Below, one piece after another: positions 1-8,430 of a stretch of DNA of 64,000 nt. Positions within the stretch are counted from its first letter, which is position 1; every line of letters starts with the position of its first letter. The notes beneath the pieces are model-generated. The model saw only the letters and a program-made list of their open reading frames with translations. It had not been told where the DNA came from and did not search any database. The stretch comes from JBJYKD01 sp049310025 (lineage in GTDB: Bacteria > Bacillota > Thermosediminibacteria > Thermosediminibacterales > Tepidanaerobacteraceae). Where the stretch lies: NCBI RefSeq assembly GCF_049310025.1, contig NZ_JBJYKD010000005.1, positions 1-64,000 of the forward strand. The letters are read 5' to 3'. Both the position numbers and the translations under genes were made by a program.

Positions 1-330
1 TCTTTCTACGGTAAGCAGTTCAAGGTCATTCAAAAAGAAAACCAGCCTTCCATTCCGGCCCATACAACTGTTAATGTGTTTATTAGTAGTATAACAGGTG
101 TATGGGTGGAATACAATGGGAGAATTTATGAAACTGTGCCGTTTGTTAAGCCAAAAAAGTCTGCTGCCGGTAGCCCTAAAGAACCGAAATCGACTTACAG
201 GCCGCCTGATTCTCACTACTACAAATATGGCCAGAGCCTCTTTAAACCTGTTACTTTCGAGGAAAGTGATCGCGAGATTCTTGAAATGCTTCAAGAAATT
301 TTCCTTGGTAAATACAAAAAATTTGCCTGA
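1..330 (+). CDS. Transposase C-terminus (partial)
   Basis: The frame is open from base 1 to the TGA at 328-330, giving 109 visible residues and no start codon. The visible part is a basic domain with the pattern VWVEYNGRIYETVPFVKP, typical of the beta-rich C-terminal domain after the DDE catalytic core of ISNCY/IS481-like transposases. A charged tail ending in LGKYKKFA follows. The catalytic acidic residues would lie upstream of the window. Downstream there is a long hairpin and then the putative IS terminal repeats, which supports the assignment. The family is inferred from the C-terminal domain and the end repeats only. Confidence 0.55.
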   Translation, partial: SFYGKQFKVIQKENQPSIPAHTTVNVFISSITGVWVEYNGRIYETVPFVKPKKSAAGSPKEPKSTYRPPDSHYYKYGQSLFKPVTFEESDREILEMLQEIFLGKYKKFA

Positions 331-365
331 TTTTTACAAAGTCTGTTTTATCTTCATTTATCTGA

Positions 366-451
366 ATGCTGTCAAGGCACCGTGGAATAAATGGGAGGGG
401 CCCGCTTTGAGGGAGGGTTCCCGTTTATGCCGCGAAAGGTCTTGACAGCAT
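366..451. repeat. 86-base imperfect palindrome inside the IS end
   Basis: The arms ATGCTGTCAAG (366-376) and CTTGACAGCAT (441-451) are perfect inverted repeats of 11 bases. Nested inside is a second pair, ATAAATGGGA and TCCCGTTTAT, matching at 9 of 10 positions. The transcript could form one long interrupted hairpin. It lies between the transposase stop and the IS terminal boxes and could be a terminator-like or transposition-related structure. Confidence 0.5.
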
Positions 452-552
452 GTGAACAGTATCCTTTTGTCTTCAGGTGGCAGTTTAAAGTTGCCCCTCT
501 GCCCTCCGGCGAGGATGAGGGTGTGGGGGCAAACCCCCTCATATTTTGATTC

Positions 553-616
553 TTTTAAGGTGACATTTTCATGCGATAATTAACCGCGTTTTGGCCTATT
601 TTTAGGTGACATTTTT
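553..616. repeat. Two direct GGTGACATTTT boxes, putative IS end
   Basis: TTTTAAGGTGACATTTTC (553-570) and TTTTTAGGTGACATTTTT (599-616) are two near-identical copies about 45 bases apart. Multiple boxes of this kind are expected as transposase-binding sites at IS ends. The opposite end is not in the window, so the terminal inverted repeat cannot be confirmed. Confidence 0.5.
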
Positions 617-834
617 AAAAGATATTGACATAAGTTTTAGACCATAATTGCAGTCATTTTATAGTAAATTTTTGGAAGCATAGATTTTTCTGCACATCTT
701 TTTCATGTTTGTTTCTCTTTTATACAGAATTGCAGGCGTTCTTTTGCAATCTCTTTTTTAGTGAGCAGCCAGCAGGATTTCGCGCGCCGGAAGAGAATTG
801 TATATTATACTACACTTCAGAGGAGGCAAATCGC

Positions 835-1869
835 ATGAAATTCATAGATCTGAGGAGCGATACCGTTACCCTTCCCACTCCGGAGATGCGGGAGGCCATG
901 TACCGCGCCGAAGTGGGCGACGATGTATATGGAGAAGACCCCACCGTCAATCGCCTGGAGCAAATGGCCGCCGAAATCACGGGAAAGGAAGCCGCCATGT
1001 TCGTCACCAGCGGCACCCAGGGGAATCAGGTCTGCGTCATGACACATACCCGGCCCGGCGATGAAATCATCCTCGAGGAAAAGTGTCACATAATAACCTA
1101 CGAGGTGGGGGGTATAGGCTATCTTGCCGGTGTCCAGGCCAGGCTCCTTCGCGGGAACAGGGGCGTCATGGATCCGGCAGACATTGAAGCCGCCATAAGG
1201 CCGGATGATATCCACCAGCCCCGGACCGGCCTTATCTGCGTCGAGAACACCCACAACAGGGCCGGCGGTACAGTAATCCCGATGGAGACCTTGAAAAAGA
1301 CTTATGAGACGGCTGGAAAGCACGGCATTCCGGTCCATATGGACGGAGCCCGTATTTTCAACGCCGCCACATATCTTAATGTTCCGGTAAAGGAAATTGC
1401 CCGGTACGCCGATTCGGTAATGTTCTGCCTTTCAAAAGGCCTCTGCGCGCCGGTGGGCTCTATTGTGGCCGGAACAAAAGAATTCATCGCCCGCGCCCGA
1501 AAGTTCCGCAAGATGCTGGGCGGAGGGCTCCGGCAGGCGGGATTCCTGGCGGCCGCCGGCATAGTGGCCCTGGAAAAGATGACCGGAAGGCTGGAAGAAG
1601 ACCACGCCAATGCCCGGTTACTCGCCGAAGGTCTGAATTCCATATCGGGTATCCGGATAGATATGGACACCGTCCAGACCAACATAGTCATCTGCGATAT
1701 CGCCGGCCTTGGTATGGACGGTGAGGAGTTTGCCCGCCGGCTTTACGGGCACGGGGTAAAAATAAACGGGGGTCGCGGCACCTCCGTCCGATTTGTGACA
1801 CATTACGGCATTGAGAAAGAGGATGTGGAATATGCCATAAGCGCGGTGAATAAGATCGCAAAGGAGTAA
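835..1869 (+). CDS. ltaE: Low-specificity L-threonine aldolase
   Basis: A 344-residue PLP enzyme of fold type I that cleaves L-threonine (and allo-threonine) to glycine and acetaldehyde in the cytosol. The N-terminus DLRSDTVTLPTPEMREAM is the hallmark of the family, and the Schiff-base lysine is in the LSKGLCAPVGS motif near residue 201. A longer frame is open from 709, but the start at 835 is chosen because GAGGAGG lies eight bases upstream and homology begins at MKFIDLRSD. It is followed after four bases by the TtcA-like gene and is probably cotranscribed with it. Length fits the family (about 340). Confidence 0.93.
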   Translation: MKFIDLRSDTVTLPTPEMREAMYRAEVGDDVYGEDPTVNRLEQMAAEITGKEAAMFVTSGTQGNQVCVMTHTRPGDEIILEEKCHIITYEVGGIGYLAGVQARLLRGNRGVMDPADIEAAIRPDDIHQPRTGLICVENTHNRAGGTVIPMETLKKTYETAGKHGIPVHMDGARIFNAATYLNVPVKEIARYADSVMFCLSKGLCAPVGSIVAGTKEFIARARKFRKMLGGGLRQAGFLAAAGIVALEKMTGRLEEDHANARLLAEGLNSISGIRIDMDTVQTNIVICDIAGLGMDGEEFARRLYGHGVKINGGRGTSVRFVTHYGIEKEDVEYAISAVNKIAKE

Positions 1870-1873
1870 AAAC

Positions 1874-2614
1874 ATGGACAAAAATTACGGCAAGTGGTTT
1901 TTGACCAGAGTTAAAAAGGCAATCATCGACTACGATATGATAAAAAACGGCGATAAAATCGCCGTGGGAGTGTCGGGCGGCAAAGATTCCAGCGCGCTGC
2001 TTTTTATCCTGGATGCGGTGAGAAAATACTCGCCGCTCAAATTCGACATGGTGGCTGTATCCATTGACCTCGGATGGGGTATGGATTTTGGATCGATCCG
2101 GAAATTCTGCGATGAGCTTGGAGTAACTCTGGAAATCATTAAGACCCAGATAGGCCCTCTGGTGTTCGATATCCGCAAGGAACCAAATCCATGTTCATTA
2201 TGTTCCAAAATGCGCAGGGGCGCCCTGGACAACGCCGCTCTCATGCTGGGCTGCAACAAGGTGGCCCTGGCCCACCACGCCGACGACGCCATAGAGACGC
2301 TCTTTTTGAACCTCATTTTCACGGGGAGGTTTTACACCTTTGAACCAACAACGTATCTTTCCCGCAAAAATCTTACCCTTATAAGGCCGCTGATTTACCT
2401 CGACGAAAGGACAATAAAAAGCATTGTCAACGCCAGGGGACTCCCCGTTGTCGAAAACCCATGCCCGGCGTCTGGAAAGACCATGCGCGGTGAAATGAAA
2501 GCCCTGCTACGCCGTATGGAGGAGATCTATCCCAAAGCCGCCGCCAACATTCTGGCGGCCATAAAGCGAAAGAATTTCTTCCGGCCGGAATTTCCGGATA
2601 ATTTTATCAACTGA
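1874..2614 (+). CDS. TtcA-family PP-loop ATPase (tRNA thiolation)
   Basis: A 246-residue adenine-nucleotide alpha-hydrolase with the PP-loop SGGKDS at residues 34-39. TtcA enzymes adenylate a tRNA cytidine (C32) and replace its oxygen with sulfur using an Fe-S cluster. The PCSLC pair near residue 108 and the single cysteine in NPCPASGK near 196 match the three cluster ligands of that family. Related Firmicute paralogues are not all characterised, so the tRNA position is inferred. The gene lies four bases after ltaE, and its 3' end overlaps that of convergent spmB by eight bases. Confidence 0.85.
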   Translation: MDKNYGKWFLTRVKKAIIDYDMIKNGDKIAVGVSGGKDSSALLFILDAVRKYSPLKFDMVAVSIDLGWGMDFGSIRKFCDELGVTLEIIKTQIGPLVFDIRKEPNPCSLCSKMRRGALDNAALMLGCNKVALAHHADDAIETLFLNLIFTGRFYTFEPTTYLSRKNLTLIRPLIYLDERTIKSIVNARGLPVVENPCPASGKTMRGEMKALLRRMEEIYPKAAANILAAIKRKNFFRPEFPDNFIN

Positions 2615-3143
2615 ACAATCTCCTTACGATATAAACCGACGCCACAAAGCCGCCAATATCTGCTATAATTCCCAGGGGTATCGCATATCGTGTGTTTCGT
2701 ATGCCCACGGAGCCAAAGTACACAGCCACGATGTAAAAGGTGGTGTCGGTGGAACCCACCAGCGTGGAGGCGAGTCTCCCCATGAACGAATCGGGCCCGT
2801 GGGCGTCAAAAATCTCCAGCATCATCCCCAGGGCCGCGGGCCCCGAAAGGGTTCTAACTATTGATAAAAAGAAGGCCTCGGTGGGTACTCTAAAAAAGTT
2901 CAGCACCGGCGAAAGAAGTTCCACCAGAATATAAATGGCCCCGGATTCCCTGAATATGCCCACCGCCACATAAATGGCTATGAGGTACGGAACAAGCCTT
3001 ACAGCCATCATAAACCCTTCCCTGGCGCCCTCCACAAAGACCTCGAATATCCTGACCCCTTTCATGTAAGCGTGAGAAAATACCACAAGAATCATCAAAG
3101 GTATGATCCAGGAAAAACTCATACCCAGCGCTTCTGCGGTCAT
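2607..3143 (-). CDS. spmB: Spore maturation protein B
   Basis: A 178-residue integral membrane protein with a nucleoside-recognition (Gate) domain, the partner of SpmA. In Bacillus spmA and spmB mutants the spore core is insufficiently dehydrated and heat resistance falls. Visible signs are the N-terminal hydrophobic helix (FSWIIPLMILVVFSHAY), the FVEGAREGFMMAVRLVPYL segment and the conserved MLEIFDAHGPDSFMGRLAST region. It follows spmA by 45 bases on the minus strand. Its stop overlaps the convergent ttcA-like gene. Confidence 0.93.
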   Translation of the reverse strand: MTAEALGMSFSWIIPLMILVVFSHAYMKGVRIFEVFVEGAREGFMMAVRLVPYLIAIYVAVGIFRESGAIYILVELLSPVLNFFRVPTEAFFLSIVRTLSGPAALGMMLEIFDAHGPDSFMGRLASTLVGSTDTTFYIVAVYFGSVGIRNTRYAIPLGIIADIGGFVASVYIVRRLFS

Positions 3144-3188
3144 TTACATCACCCACCCGGAATTTATCAAAAATTTCATCCGCCTTAT

Positions 3189-3782
3189 TCAATTTCCCCC
3201 CGGCCTTTTGCGATTAATCATCCTTATGAAAAAATCCGCCGTTATGGCCGCCAGTGTGGAACATGTGGTGGCAAATAATATGGCCCCCACCACCTCCGAG
3301 GGGTTTTTGGATCCCGCCGAAGCCCTCAGAGCCACTATGGTGGCCGGCACCAGTGTGACGCTGGAAGTGTTTATCGCGAGAAAGGTGCACATGGCTTCGG
3401 TGGCGGTGTCGGGCTTTTTGTTTAATTTCTGCAGTTCTTTCATGGCCTTTAGCCCGAAAGGCGTCGCTGCATTGCCGAACCCGAGCATATTGGCGCTGAG
3501 GTTCATCAATATGCACGCCAGTGCCGGGTGACCCTTCGGTATCGAGGGGAACAGCCAGCGAAAAAACGGCGCAATGGCGCGGCTCATGCCGTCGATGAGT
3601 CCAGACCTTTCCGCAACCCTGGCTACGCCCAGCCAGAGGCTGACAACCCCGATGAGGCTTACGGCCCTCTGGACGGCGCTGTTGGCCGATGTCATGGCAG
3701 CCTGGGTTATCACGTCAATCTTACCGTTAAATGCCGCCACCAGTATTCCTCCTAGAATAAAAAAAGAAAATATCCAGTTCAT
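3189..3782 (-). CDS. spmA: Spore maturation protein A
   Basis: A 197-residue multi-spanning Gate-domain protein, first gene of the spmA-spmB pair needed for spore core dehydration. The start is set at MNWIFSFF (3782). A longer frame begins at 3800, but its ATG overlaps the GGGAGGA that serves as ribosome site for 3782, so the inner start is better. Conserved stretches include GNAATPFGLKAMKELQ and the N-terminal membrane helix. It is divergent from the Fe-S gene at 4068, with a Crp/Fnr-like palindrome between them. Confidence 0.93.
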   Translation of the reverse strand: MNWIFSFFILGGILVAAFNGKIDVITQAAMTSANSAVQRAVSLIGVVSLWLGVARVAERSGLIDGMSRAIAPFFRWLFPSIPKGHPALACILMNLSANMLGFGNAATPFGLKAMKELQKLNKKPDTATEAMCTFLAINTSSVTLVPATIVALRASAGSKNPSEVVGAILFATTCSTLAAITADFFIRMINRKRPGGN

Positions 3783-3876
3783 AATCCGGCTTCCTCCCAT
3801 GAATGTATTGTCAACTTCTCTCTTTAACTATTTTTATGAAAAAAAATCCGGAACTTGCCTGGTTTTTAAATAAAAA

Positions 3877-3894
3877 CTGTGAGTAAAATCACAG
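3877..3894. promoter_or_regulatory. Perfect Crp/Fnr-type palindrome CTGTGA-N6-TCACAG
   Basis: CTGTGA (3877-3882), six bases, then TCACAG (3889-3894): an 18-base perfect inverted repeat in the spmA/Fe-S intergenic region, 174 bases before the Fe-S gene and 95 before spmA. TGTGA-N6-TCACA is the classical half-site spacing of Crp/Fnr-family regulators. In anaerobes HcpR-type members use a similar site before hcp and ferredoxin-like genes. Which regulator binds here is inference. Confidence 0.5.
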
Positions 3895-4067
3895 CCGGGC
3901 CGAATAAATAATGCTAACATTATTGTTGAAGGGGCTCTGCAAGACGAAATCAGCATATATAAATCTATAAATTCGTTTTACATCCGGGCCTTAAAACCCA
4001 AAGCTTCATATATACGGCCCGGCAACAGCAAAGGTAAGCGCCTGAATATCGAAAAGGAGGAAACTAA

Positions 4068-4880
4068 ATGCCAAAGAGAAAGATTGTTCACATCGACGAA
4101 GATAAATGCAACGGATGCGGGTTGTGCATTCCGGCGTGCGCCGAAGGCGCCATTAAAATCATCGACGGCAAGGCAAGGCTGGTTTCGGACAAATACTGCG
4201 ACGGGCTGGGGGCCTGTCTGGGTGAGTGCCCCCGCGGCGCCATCACCATAATCGAGCGGGAGGCCGAGGAATTTGATGAGGAGGCCGTCCGGCAGCACCT
4301 GGTGACAATAAAGGGGGATAAAAACGCCCCGGCTCACGGATTTTCCTGCCCGGGAAGCCGAATGATGGATTTGAGGCGGAAAGACCCTGCGGGCGGAACC
4401 GTGTACCCTGGCTCCCGAGGGGCTCATCCCGAAAAACCGGAAAACATTCAGGTCAAGACTGAATCACCAGACCGACTTGAATCCTCCGGCAGCGACGTGA
4501 CCGTAAGCATAAAATCCCAGCTCCGGCAGTGGCCGGTCCAGCTTATGCTCGTCCCCGTGGACGCCCCTTACTTTGATGGGGCGGAGCTGCTTGTAACCGC
4601 CGACTGCGCGGCAGTGGCATATCCCGACTACCACCTGGGGCTGCTTAAGGGCAGGAGCGTGGTGGTGGGATGCCCCAAGCTGGACGACGGCGGTTATTAT
4701 GTGGAAAAACTGGCGGAAATCCTGCGCAGAAACGATATAAAAAGCATCACGGTAGCTCACATGGAGGTCCCCTGCTGCTTCGGGATGGTCGGGATAGTGG
4801 AGGAAGCCCTGGCCCGCTCGGGGAAAAACATCCCGCTAAGGGCCGTTGAAATTGGAATCGAAGGAGACGCCAGGTGGTAG
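4068..4880 (+). CDS. 4Fe-4S ferredoxin-domain protein
   Basis: A 270-residue cytosolic protein. Residues 1-70 form a bacterial ferredoxin fold: C14, C17, C20, C24 make a complete C-x2-C-x2-C-x3-C motif. The second motif has C44, C50 and C54 and lacks its second cysteine, so the second centre may be absent or [3Fe-4S]. Residues about 80-130 look like a low-complexity linker. The C-terminal half (about 140-270) carries TADCAAVAYPDYH, VVGCPKLDD and VPCCFGM, conserved cysteine motifs of a domain seen in anaerobe electron-transfer proteins often found near hcp. The true partner is unknown. A GGAGGAAA ribosome site precedes the ATG and a strong terminator follows. Confidence 0.8.
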   Translation: MPKRKIVHIDEDKCNGCGLCIPACAEGAIKIIDGKARLVSDKYCDGLGACLGECPRGAITIIEREAEEFDEEAVRQHLVTIKGDKNAPAHGFSCPGSRMMDLRRKDPAGGTVYPGSRGAHPEKPENIQVKTESPDRLESSGSDVTVSIKSQLRQWPVQLMLVPVDAPYFDGAELLVTADCAAVAYPDYHLGLLKGRSVVVGCPKLDDGGYYVEKLAEILRRNDIKSITVAHMEVPCCFGMVGIVEEALARSGKNIPLRAVEIGIEGDARW

Positions 4881-4914
4881 TTTAACTATAGTTTAACTAT
4901 ATAAATCAAAAAAC

Positions 4915-4956
4915 AAAAAGCCTGTATCTTGGCCGAATCAGGATCAGGCTTTTTAT
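4915..4956 (+). terminator. Rho-independent terminator after Fe-S gene
   Basis: AAAAAGCCTG (4915-4924) pairs perfectly with CAGGCTTTTT (4945-4954), and the 3' arm supplies the T-run. Confidence 0.85.
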
Positions 4957-5113
4957 TTATTCACCGGTACGCATTAAATTTATAACCCGGCTTTTTCTGA
5001 AAAAAGGAAGCTCATTCTAAAAGAAATGAATTTGTGATATATTTATTACATCCGTATCGCCGCCTGTGCTTCATTTTCATTAGCTCATAAAATTTTAGAA
5101 GGGAGAGGGTCAT

Positions 5114-6295
5114 ATGCAGAAAAATGTGCTATTCGCCCAATCGGGGGGACCCACGTCGGTAATAAACGCCAGTTGCTACGGTATAATCAAAGAGGCAAAA
5201 AAATACGGCAGAAGGATTTACGCTGCGAGATTTGGAGTTGAGGGAATACTCAAGGACAACCTCATTGAAGTTGGCGACATCTCGGATAGTAGCCTTGAAA
5301 CCTTGAGGTTCTCCCCTTCGTCTGCTTTCGGCTCATGCCGCCACAAGTTGAAAGAGGAAGAGTTTGACGCTGCCTTCAGGACTTTTGAAAAGTACGGCAT
5401 AGGGTATTTCTTTTACATCGGCGGCAACGACTCCATGGATACCGCCCATAAGCTTGCAGGTTATGCCCGGGAAAAAGGATATGACATAAAAATTATCGGT
5501 ATACCCAAGACCATCGACAACGATCTGGTAAACACCCACTTTTGTCCCGGCTACGGCAGCGCCGCAAAGTTCATAGCGGCTTCCATAAGGGAAATGGCCC
5601 TGGATTCGGACGTATACGACAAAAACATCATAACCATAGTCGAGGTGATGGGCAGGGACAGCGGGTTTCTGGCTGCTGCGGGGGCGCTGGCCCGGAACGA
5701 GGTGGTGGATTCCCCGCATCTCATTTACCTTCCTGAAGTGCCTTTCGAAGAAAGCGAATTCTTGCGGCAGGTGGAGAAGGCCTGCAGGAAAAAAGGCAAG
5801 GTTTTTATAGTAGTTTCTGAGGGCATTAAAGACAGCGGCGGGAAATACGCATACCTGCGGGAAAACTCCACCGACGCCTTCAATAACGCACAGATGGGCG
5901 GAGTGGGGAAATACCTGGAGCACCTGGTCAAAAACAATATCGAAAAGCGGGTAAAATCCATAGAACTGAACATCCTCCAGAGATGTGCGGCACACATGGC
6001 TTCGGCGGCGGACAATGAAGCGGCCGTCATGGTGGGTCGCGACGGCGTAAAATACGCCATGGAAGGGCGGACAGGCGTTATGGTGTCCATTGTGAGGTGC
6101 GACAGCGGTTTTGTCACATCCACCGTGCCGCTTCAGGATGTGGCGGGCAAAATCAAGACCTTCCCCCGGGAGTGGATTGACACCGAAAACCAGTGGGTAA
6201 CCCCCGAGGCTATCGAATACATGCTGCCTTTAATCCAGGGCGAGGTGAAAGTGCCGTTTGAAAAAGGTCTTCCAAAGTACATCAGGTTTATCTAA
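5114..6295 (+). CDS. pfp: 6-phosphofructokinase, pyrophosphate-dependent type
   Basis: A 393-residue PfkA-superfamily enzyme phosphorylating fructose 6-phosphate, a main step of glycolysis. Two substrate signatures point to PPi instead of ATP. The GGNDS motif near residues 103-107 carries Asp where ATP enzymes have Gly104, and PKTIDND near 131-137 carries Lys where ATP enzymes have Gly124. GGND instead of GGDD is unusual and marks a subgroup. MGRDSGFLA near 180 is the fructose-6-phosphate site. At 393 residues it is longer than the 320-residue ATP enzyme. GAAGGGAGAGG precedes the ATG. It stands alone between two terminators. Cofactor preference is inferred from residues. Confidence 0.9.
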   Translation: MQKNVLFAQSGGPTSVINASCYGIIKEAKKYGRRIYAARFGVEGILKDNLIEVGDISDSSLETLRFSPSSAFGSCRHKLKEEEFDAAFRTFEKYGIGYFFYIGGNDSMDTAHKLAGYAREKGYDIKIIGIPKTIDNDLVNTHFCPGYGSAAKFIAASIREMALDSDVYDKNIITIVEVMGRDSGFLAAAGALARNEVVDSPHLIYLPEVPFEESEFLRQVEKACRKKGKVFIVVSEGIKDSGGKYAYLRENSTDAFNNAQMGGVGKYLEHLVKNNIEKRVKSIELNILQRCAAHMASAADNEAAVMVGRDGVKYAMEGRTGVMVSIVRCDSGFVTSTVPLQDVAGKIKTFPREWIDTENQWVTPEAIEYMLPLIQGEVKVPFEKGLPKYIRFI

Positions 6296-6335
6296 GAGCA
6301 CTTCCTTCCCGAATTAATTTTTGAGTTTAAAAAAA

Positions 6336-6370
6336 GGTGAAGGGGGATTTTCCCTTTCACCCTGTTTTTT
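6336..6370. terminator. Bidirectional terminator between pfp and ligA
   Basis: GGTGAAGGG (6336-6344) pairs with CCCTTTCACC (6353-6362). An A-run lies on one side and a T-run on the other, so it can serve both converging genes. Confidence 0.75.
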
Positions 6371-8393
6371 ATCGATTATAACTCTTTATCATTTCTTCGA
6401 ATTGCCCTTCATTCAAAATCTTAATCCCGAGTTTAACTGCTTTGTCGTATTTGGAACCCGGATCCTGTCCCACCACCACATAGTCGGTCTTCTTGCTGAC
6501 ACTGCCCGCCACACGGCCGCCCAGCTTCTCTATAAGTTCCGTGGCCTGCTGGCGGGTGTAACGCTCAAGGGTGCCGGTCAAAACGAAGGTCAGGCCTTCC
6601 AGAGGCCGGGGCCCTTCCTGTTTCTTTTCCGCCTCCATGTTTACCCCTGCTTCCTTCAGGCGGGAAAGAAGTTTTCTCGTCTGATCCTGCTTAAAGAAAG
6701 TGACGATGCTTTCGGCCATTTTATCTCCGATTTCCGGAATATTTATTAATTCTTCATAAGCGGCATTTTCCAAATTGGTCATTGAGCCAAAGGCGTCGGC
6801 CAGGATGGATGCGGCTTTAGAACCTATGAATGGAATGCCCAGGGCGTATATGAGGCGGTCCAGCGGCTGCTCCTTGCTCTTTTCTATGGCCGAAAGCAGG
6901 TTGGCCGCGGACTTTTCGCCCATGCGCTCCAGCGGGACAATATCTTCCCGCTTGAGATAATAAAGATCCGCCGCATCCTTTATCAGCCCTCTTTCAAGCA
7001 GCAGTGAAACTATTGCCGGCCCGAGGCCCCGGATGTCCATGGCGTCTCTCGAGGCAAAGTGAATGATACTCCTTCTTATCTGTGCGGGGCATGAAACCCC
7101 GGTGCAGCGATAGGCTGCCTCCCCCGGAAGCCTTATGGCATCGGCGCCGCACTCGGGACAGCGGTGAGGCATCCTGAATTCCAGTTCCTTCCCCGTCCGC
7201 TTTTCTTTAATCACTTCCACCACTTCCGGGATTATGTCGCCGGCTTTCTGCACCACCACGGTATCTCCTATGCGTATATCCTTGTCTTTAATATAATCCT
7301 CATTGTGAAGGGTCGCCCGGCTCACGGTAGACCCGGCTATCCTGACCGGCGTAAGCACCGCCGTGGGGGTGAGGATCCCTGTTCTGCCCACACGGACTAT
7401 TATGTCCTCTATCACGGTGGTCTTCTTTTCGGCGGGGAATTTGTAGGCAACGGCCCAGCGGGGGCTTTTGGCGGTGGCCCCCAGCATGCGCTGCTGCTCC
7501 AGGGAATTCACTTTGATAACAAGGCCGTCGATTTCGTAGGGAAGGGTGTCTCTTTTATCCGCCCAGCCCAGGCAGTAGTCTATGACATCCTGAAAATTTT
7601 TTAGCAGGACTATGTGAGGGTTTACCCGGAGTCCTATTTCCCTGTAAAACTCCAGAATTTCATAATGGGTCTTGAATTCAACGCCTTCCGCATATCCCAC
7701 GCCGTACATAAATGTGGAAAGAGGCCTTGAAGCGGTCACCTTCGGGTCCAGTTGTCTTAATGATCCGGCCGCTGCGTTTCTGGGGTTTGCAAAAAGGGGA
7801 AGTTCCATGTCCTCCCTTTCTTCGTTTAATTTTTTGAATCCTTCTTTGGGAAGATATACCTCCCCCCGCACCTCTATAACGGAGGGTCTTTTACCCTCTG
7901 GAAAATCGAGCCGTAACGGTACGCTCTTTATCGTCTTTACATTCTGCGTAACATCCTCTCCCACCACGCCGTCGCCCCGAGTGGCGGCGGTGGTGAGGAT
8001 GCCGTCTTCGTAGGTGAGGGAAACGGCCAGGCCGTCGATTTTTAACTCCACCACGTATTCCACATCATTGCCCACAATTTCTGTCACCCGCCGGTGAAAA
8101 TCCCTGAGCTCTCCTTCGTCAAAGGCGTCGGCAAGGCTCATCATCGGCATCCGGTGCGTTACCTGCCGGAAGGCGGGCAGGGGCTCTCCTCCCACCCTCT
8201 GGGTGGGCGAGTCGGGGGTGATTAATTCCGGGAATTTTCTCTCCAGCTCTTCCAGTTCCCTCATCAGTTTGTCGTATTCGGCATCGGATATGACCGGATT
8301 GTCATACACGTAATACTGCCTGTTATGATAATTTATGATTTCTCTCAATTCTTTGATGCGCTTTTCGGCCTGCTCCCTGTCCAAAAAACTCAT
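6369..8393 (-). CDS. ligA: NAD-dependent DNA ligase
   Basis: A 674-residue ligase sealing nicks in replication and repair, using NAD+ to adenylate itself. Domains in order: Ia (Tyr-rich, residues 1-70), nucleotidyltransferase with the adenylated lysine in LKIDGLAVS near 118, OB fold near 320-395, a Cys4 zinc finger (CPEC...C...C) near 409-433, helix-hairpin-helix repeats near 450-590, and a C-terminal BRCT domain from PLEGLTFVLTGTLERYT to the end. Complete and of usual length. It is the last gene of the yerC-pcrA-ligA operon, 37 bases after pcrA. Confidence 0.98.
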   Translation of the reverse strand: MSFLDREQAEKRIKELREIINYHNRQYYVYDNPVISDAEYDKLMRELEELERKFPELITPDSPTQRVGGEPLPAFRQVTHRMPMMSLADAFDEGELRDFHRRVTEIVGNDVEYVVELKIDGLAVSLTYEDGILTTAATRGDGVVGEDVTQNVKTIKSVPLRLDFPEGKRPSVIEVRGEVYLPKEGFKKLNEEREDMELPLFANPRNAAAGSLRQLDPKVTASRPLSTFMYGVGYAEGVEFKTHYEILEFYREIGLRVNPHIVLLKNFQDVIDYCLGWADKRDTLPYEIDGLVIKVNSLEQQRMLGATAKSPRWAVAYKFPAEKKTTVIEDIIVRVGRTGILTPTAVLTPVRIAGSTVSRATLHNEDYIKDKDIRIGDTVVVQKAGDIIPEVVEVIKEKRTGKELEFRMPHRCPECGADAIRLPGEAAYRCTGVSCPAQIRRSIIHFASRDAMDIRGLGPAIVSLLLERGLIKDAADLYYLKREDIVPLERMGEKSAANLLSAIEKSKEQPLDRLIYALGIPFIGSKAASILADAFGSMTNLENAAYEELINIPEIGDKMAESIVTFFKQDQTRKLLSRLKEAGVNMEAEKKQEGPRPLEGLTFVLTGTLERYTRQQATELIEKLGGRVAGSVSKKTDYVVVGQDPGSKYDKAVKLGIKILNEGQFEEMIKSYNR

Positions 8394-8430
8394 CCTCTCC
8401 GTCTATTTACATTTAAGTTTCCCATACCGA

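Larger units (their letters stand above)
1..616 (+). mobile_element. Right end of an insertion sequence (IS1202/ISNCY-like), cut by window edge
   Basis: The segment begins inside a transposase reading frame. About 220 bases after its stop codon come two direct copies of a GGTGACATTTT-type motif, at 560-570 and 605-615. Repeated GTGACATTTT boxes near the ends are what I associate with the IS1202/ISNCY group, but that assignment is from memory of the family and not from a search. The left end lies outside the window, so intactness cannot be judged. The outer edge is placed at about 616 because threonine aldolase leader sequence follows. Confidence 0.55.
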
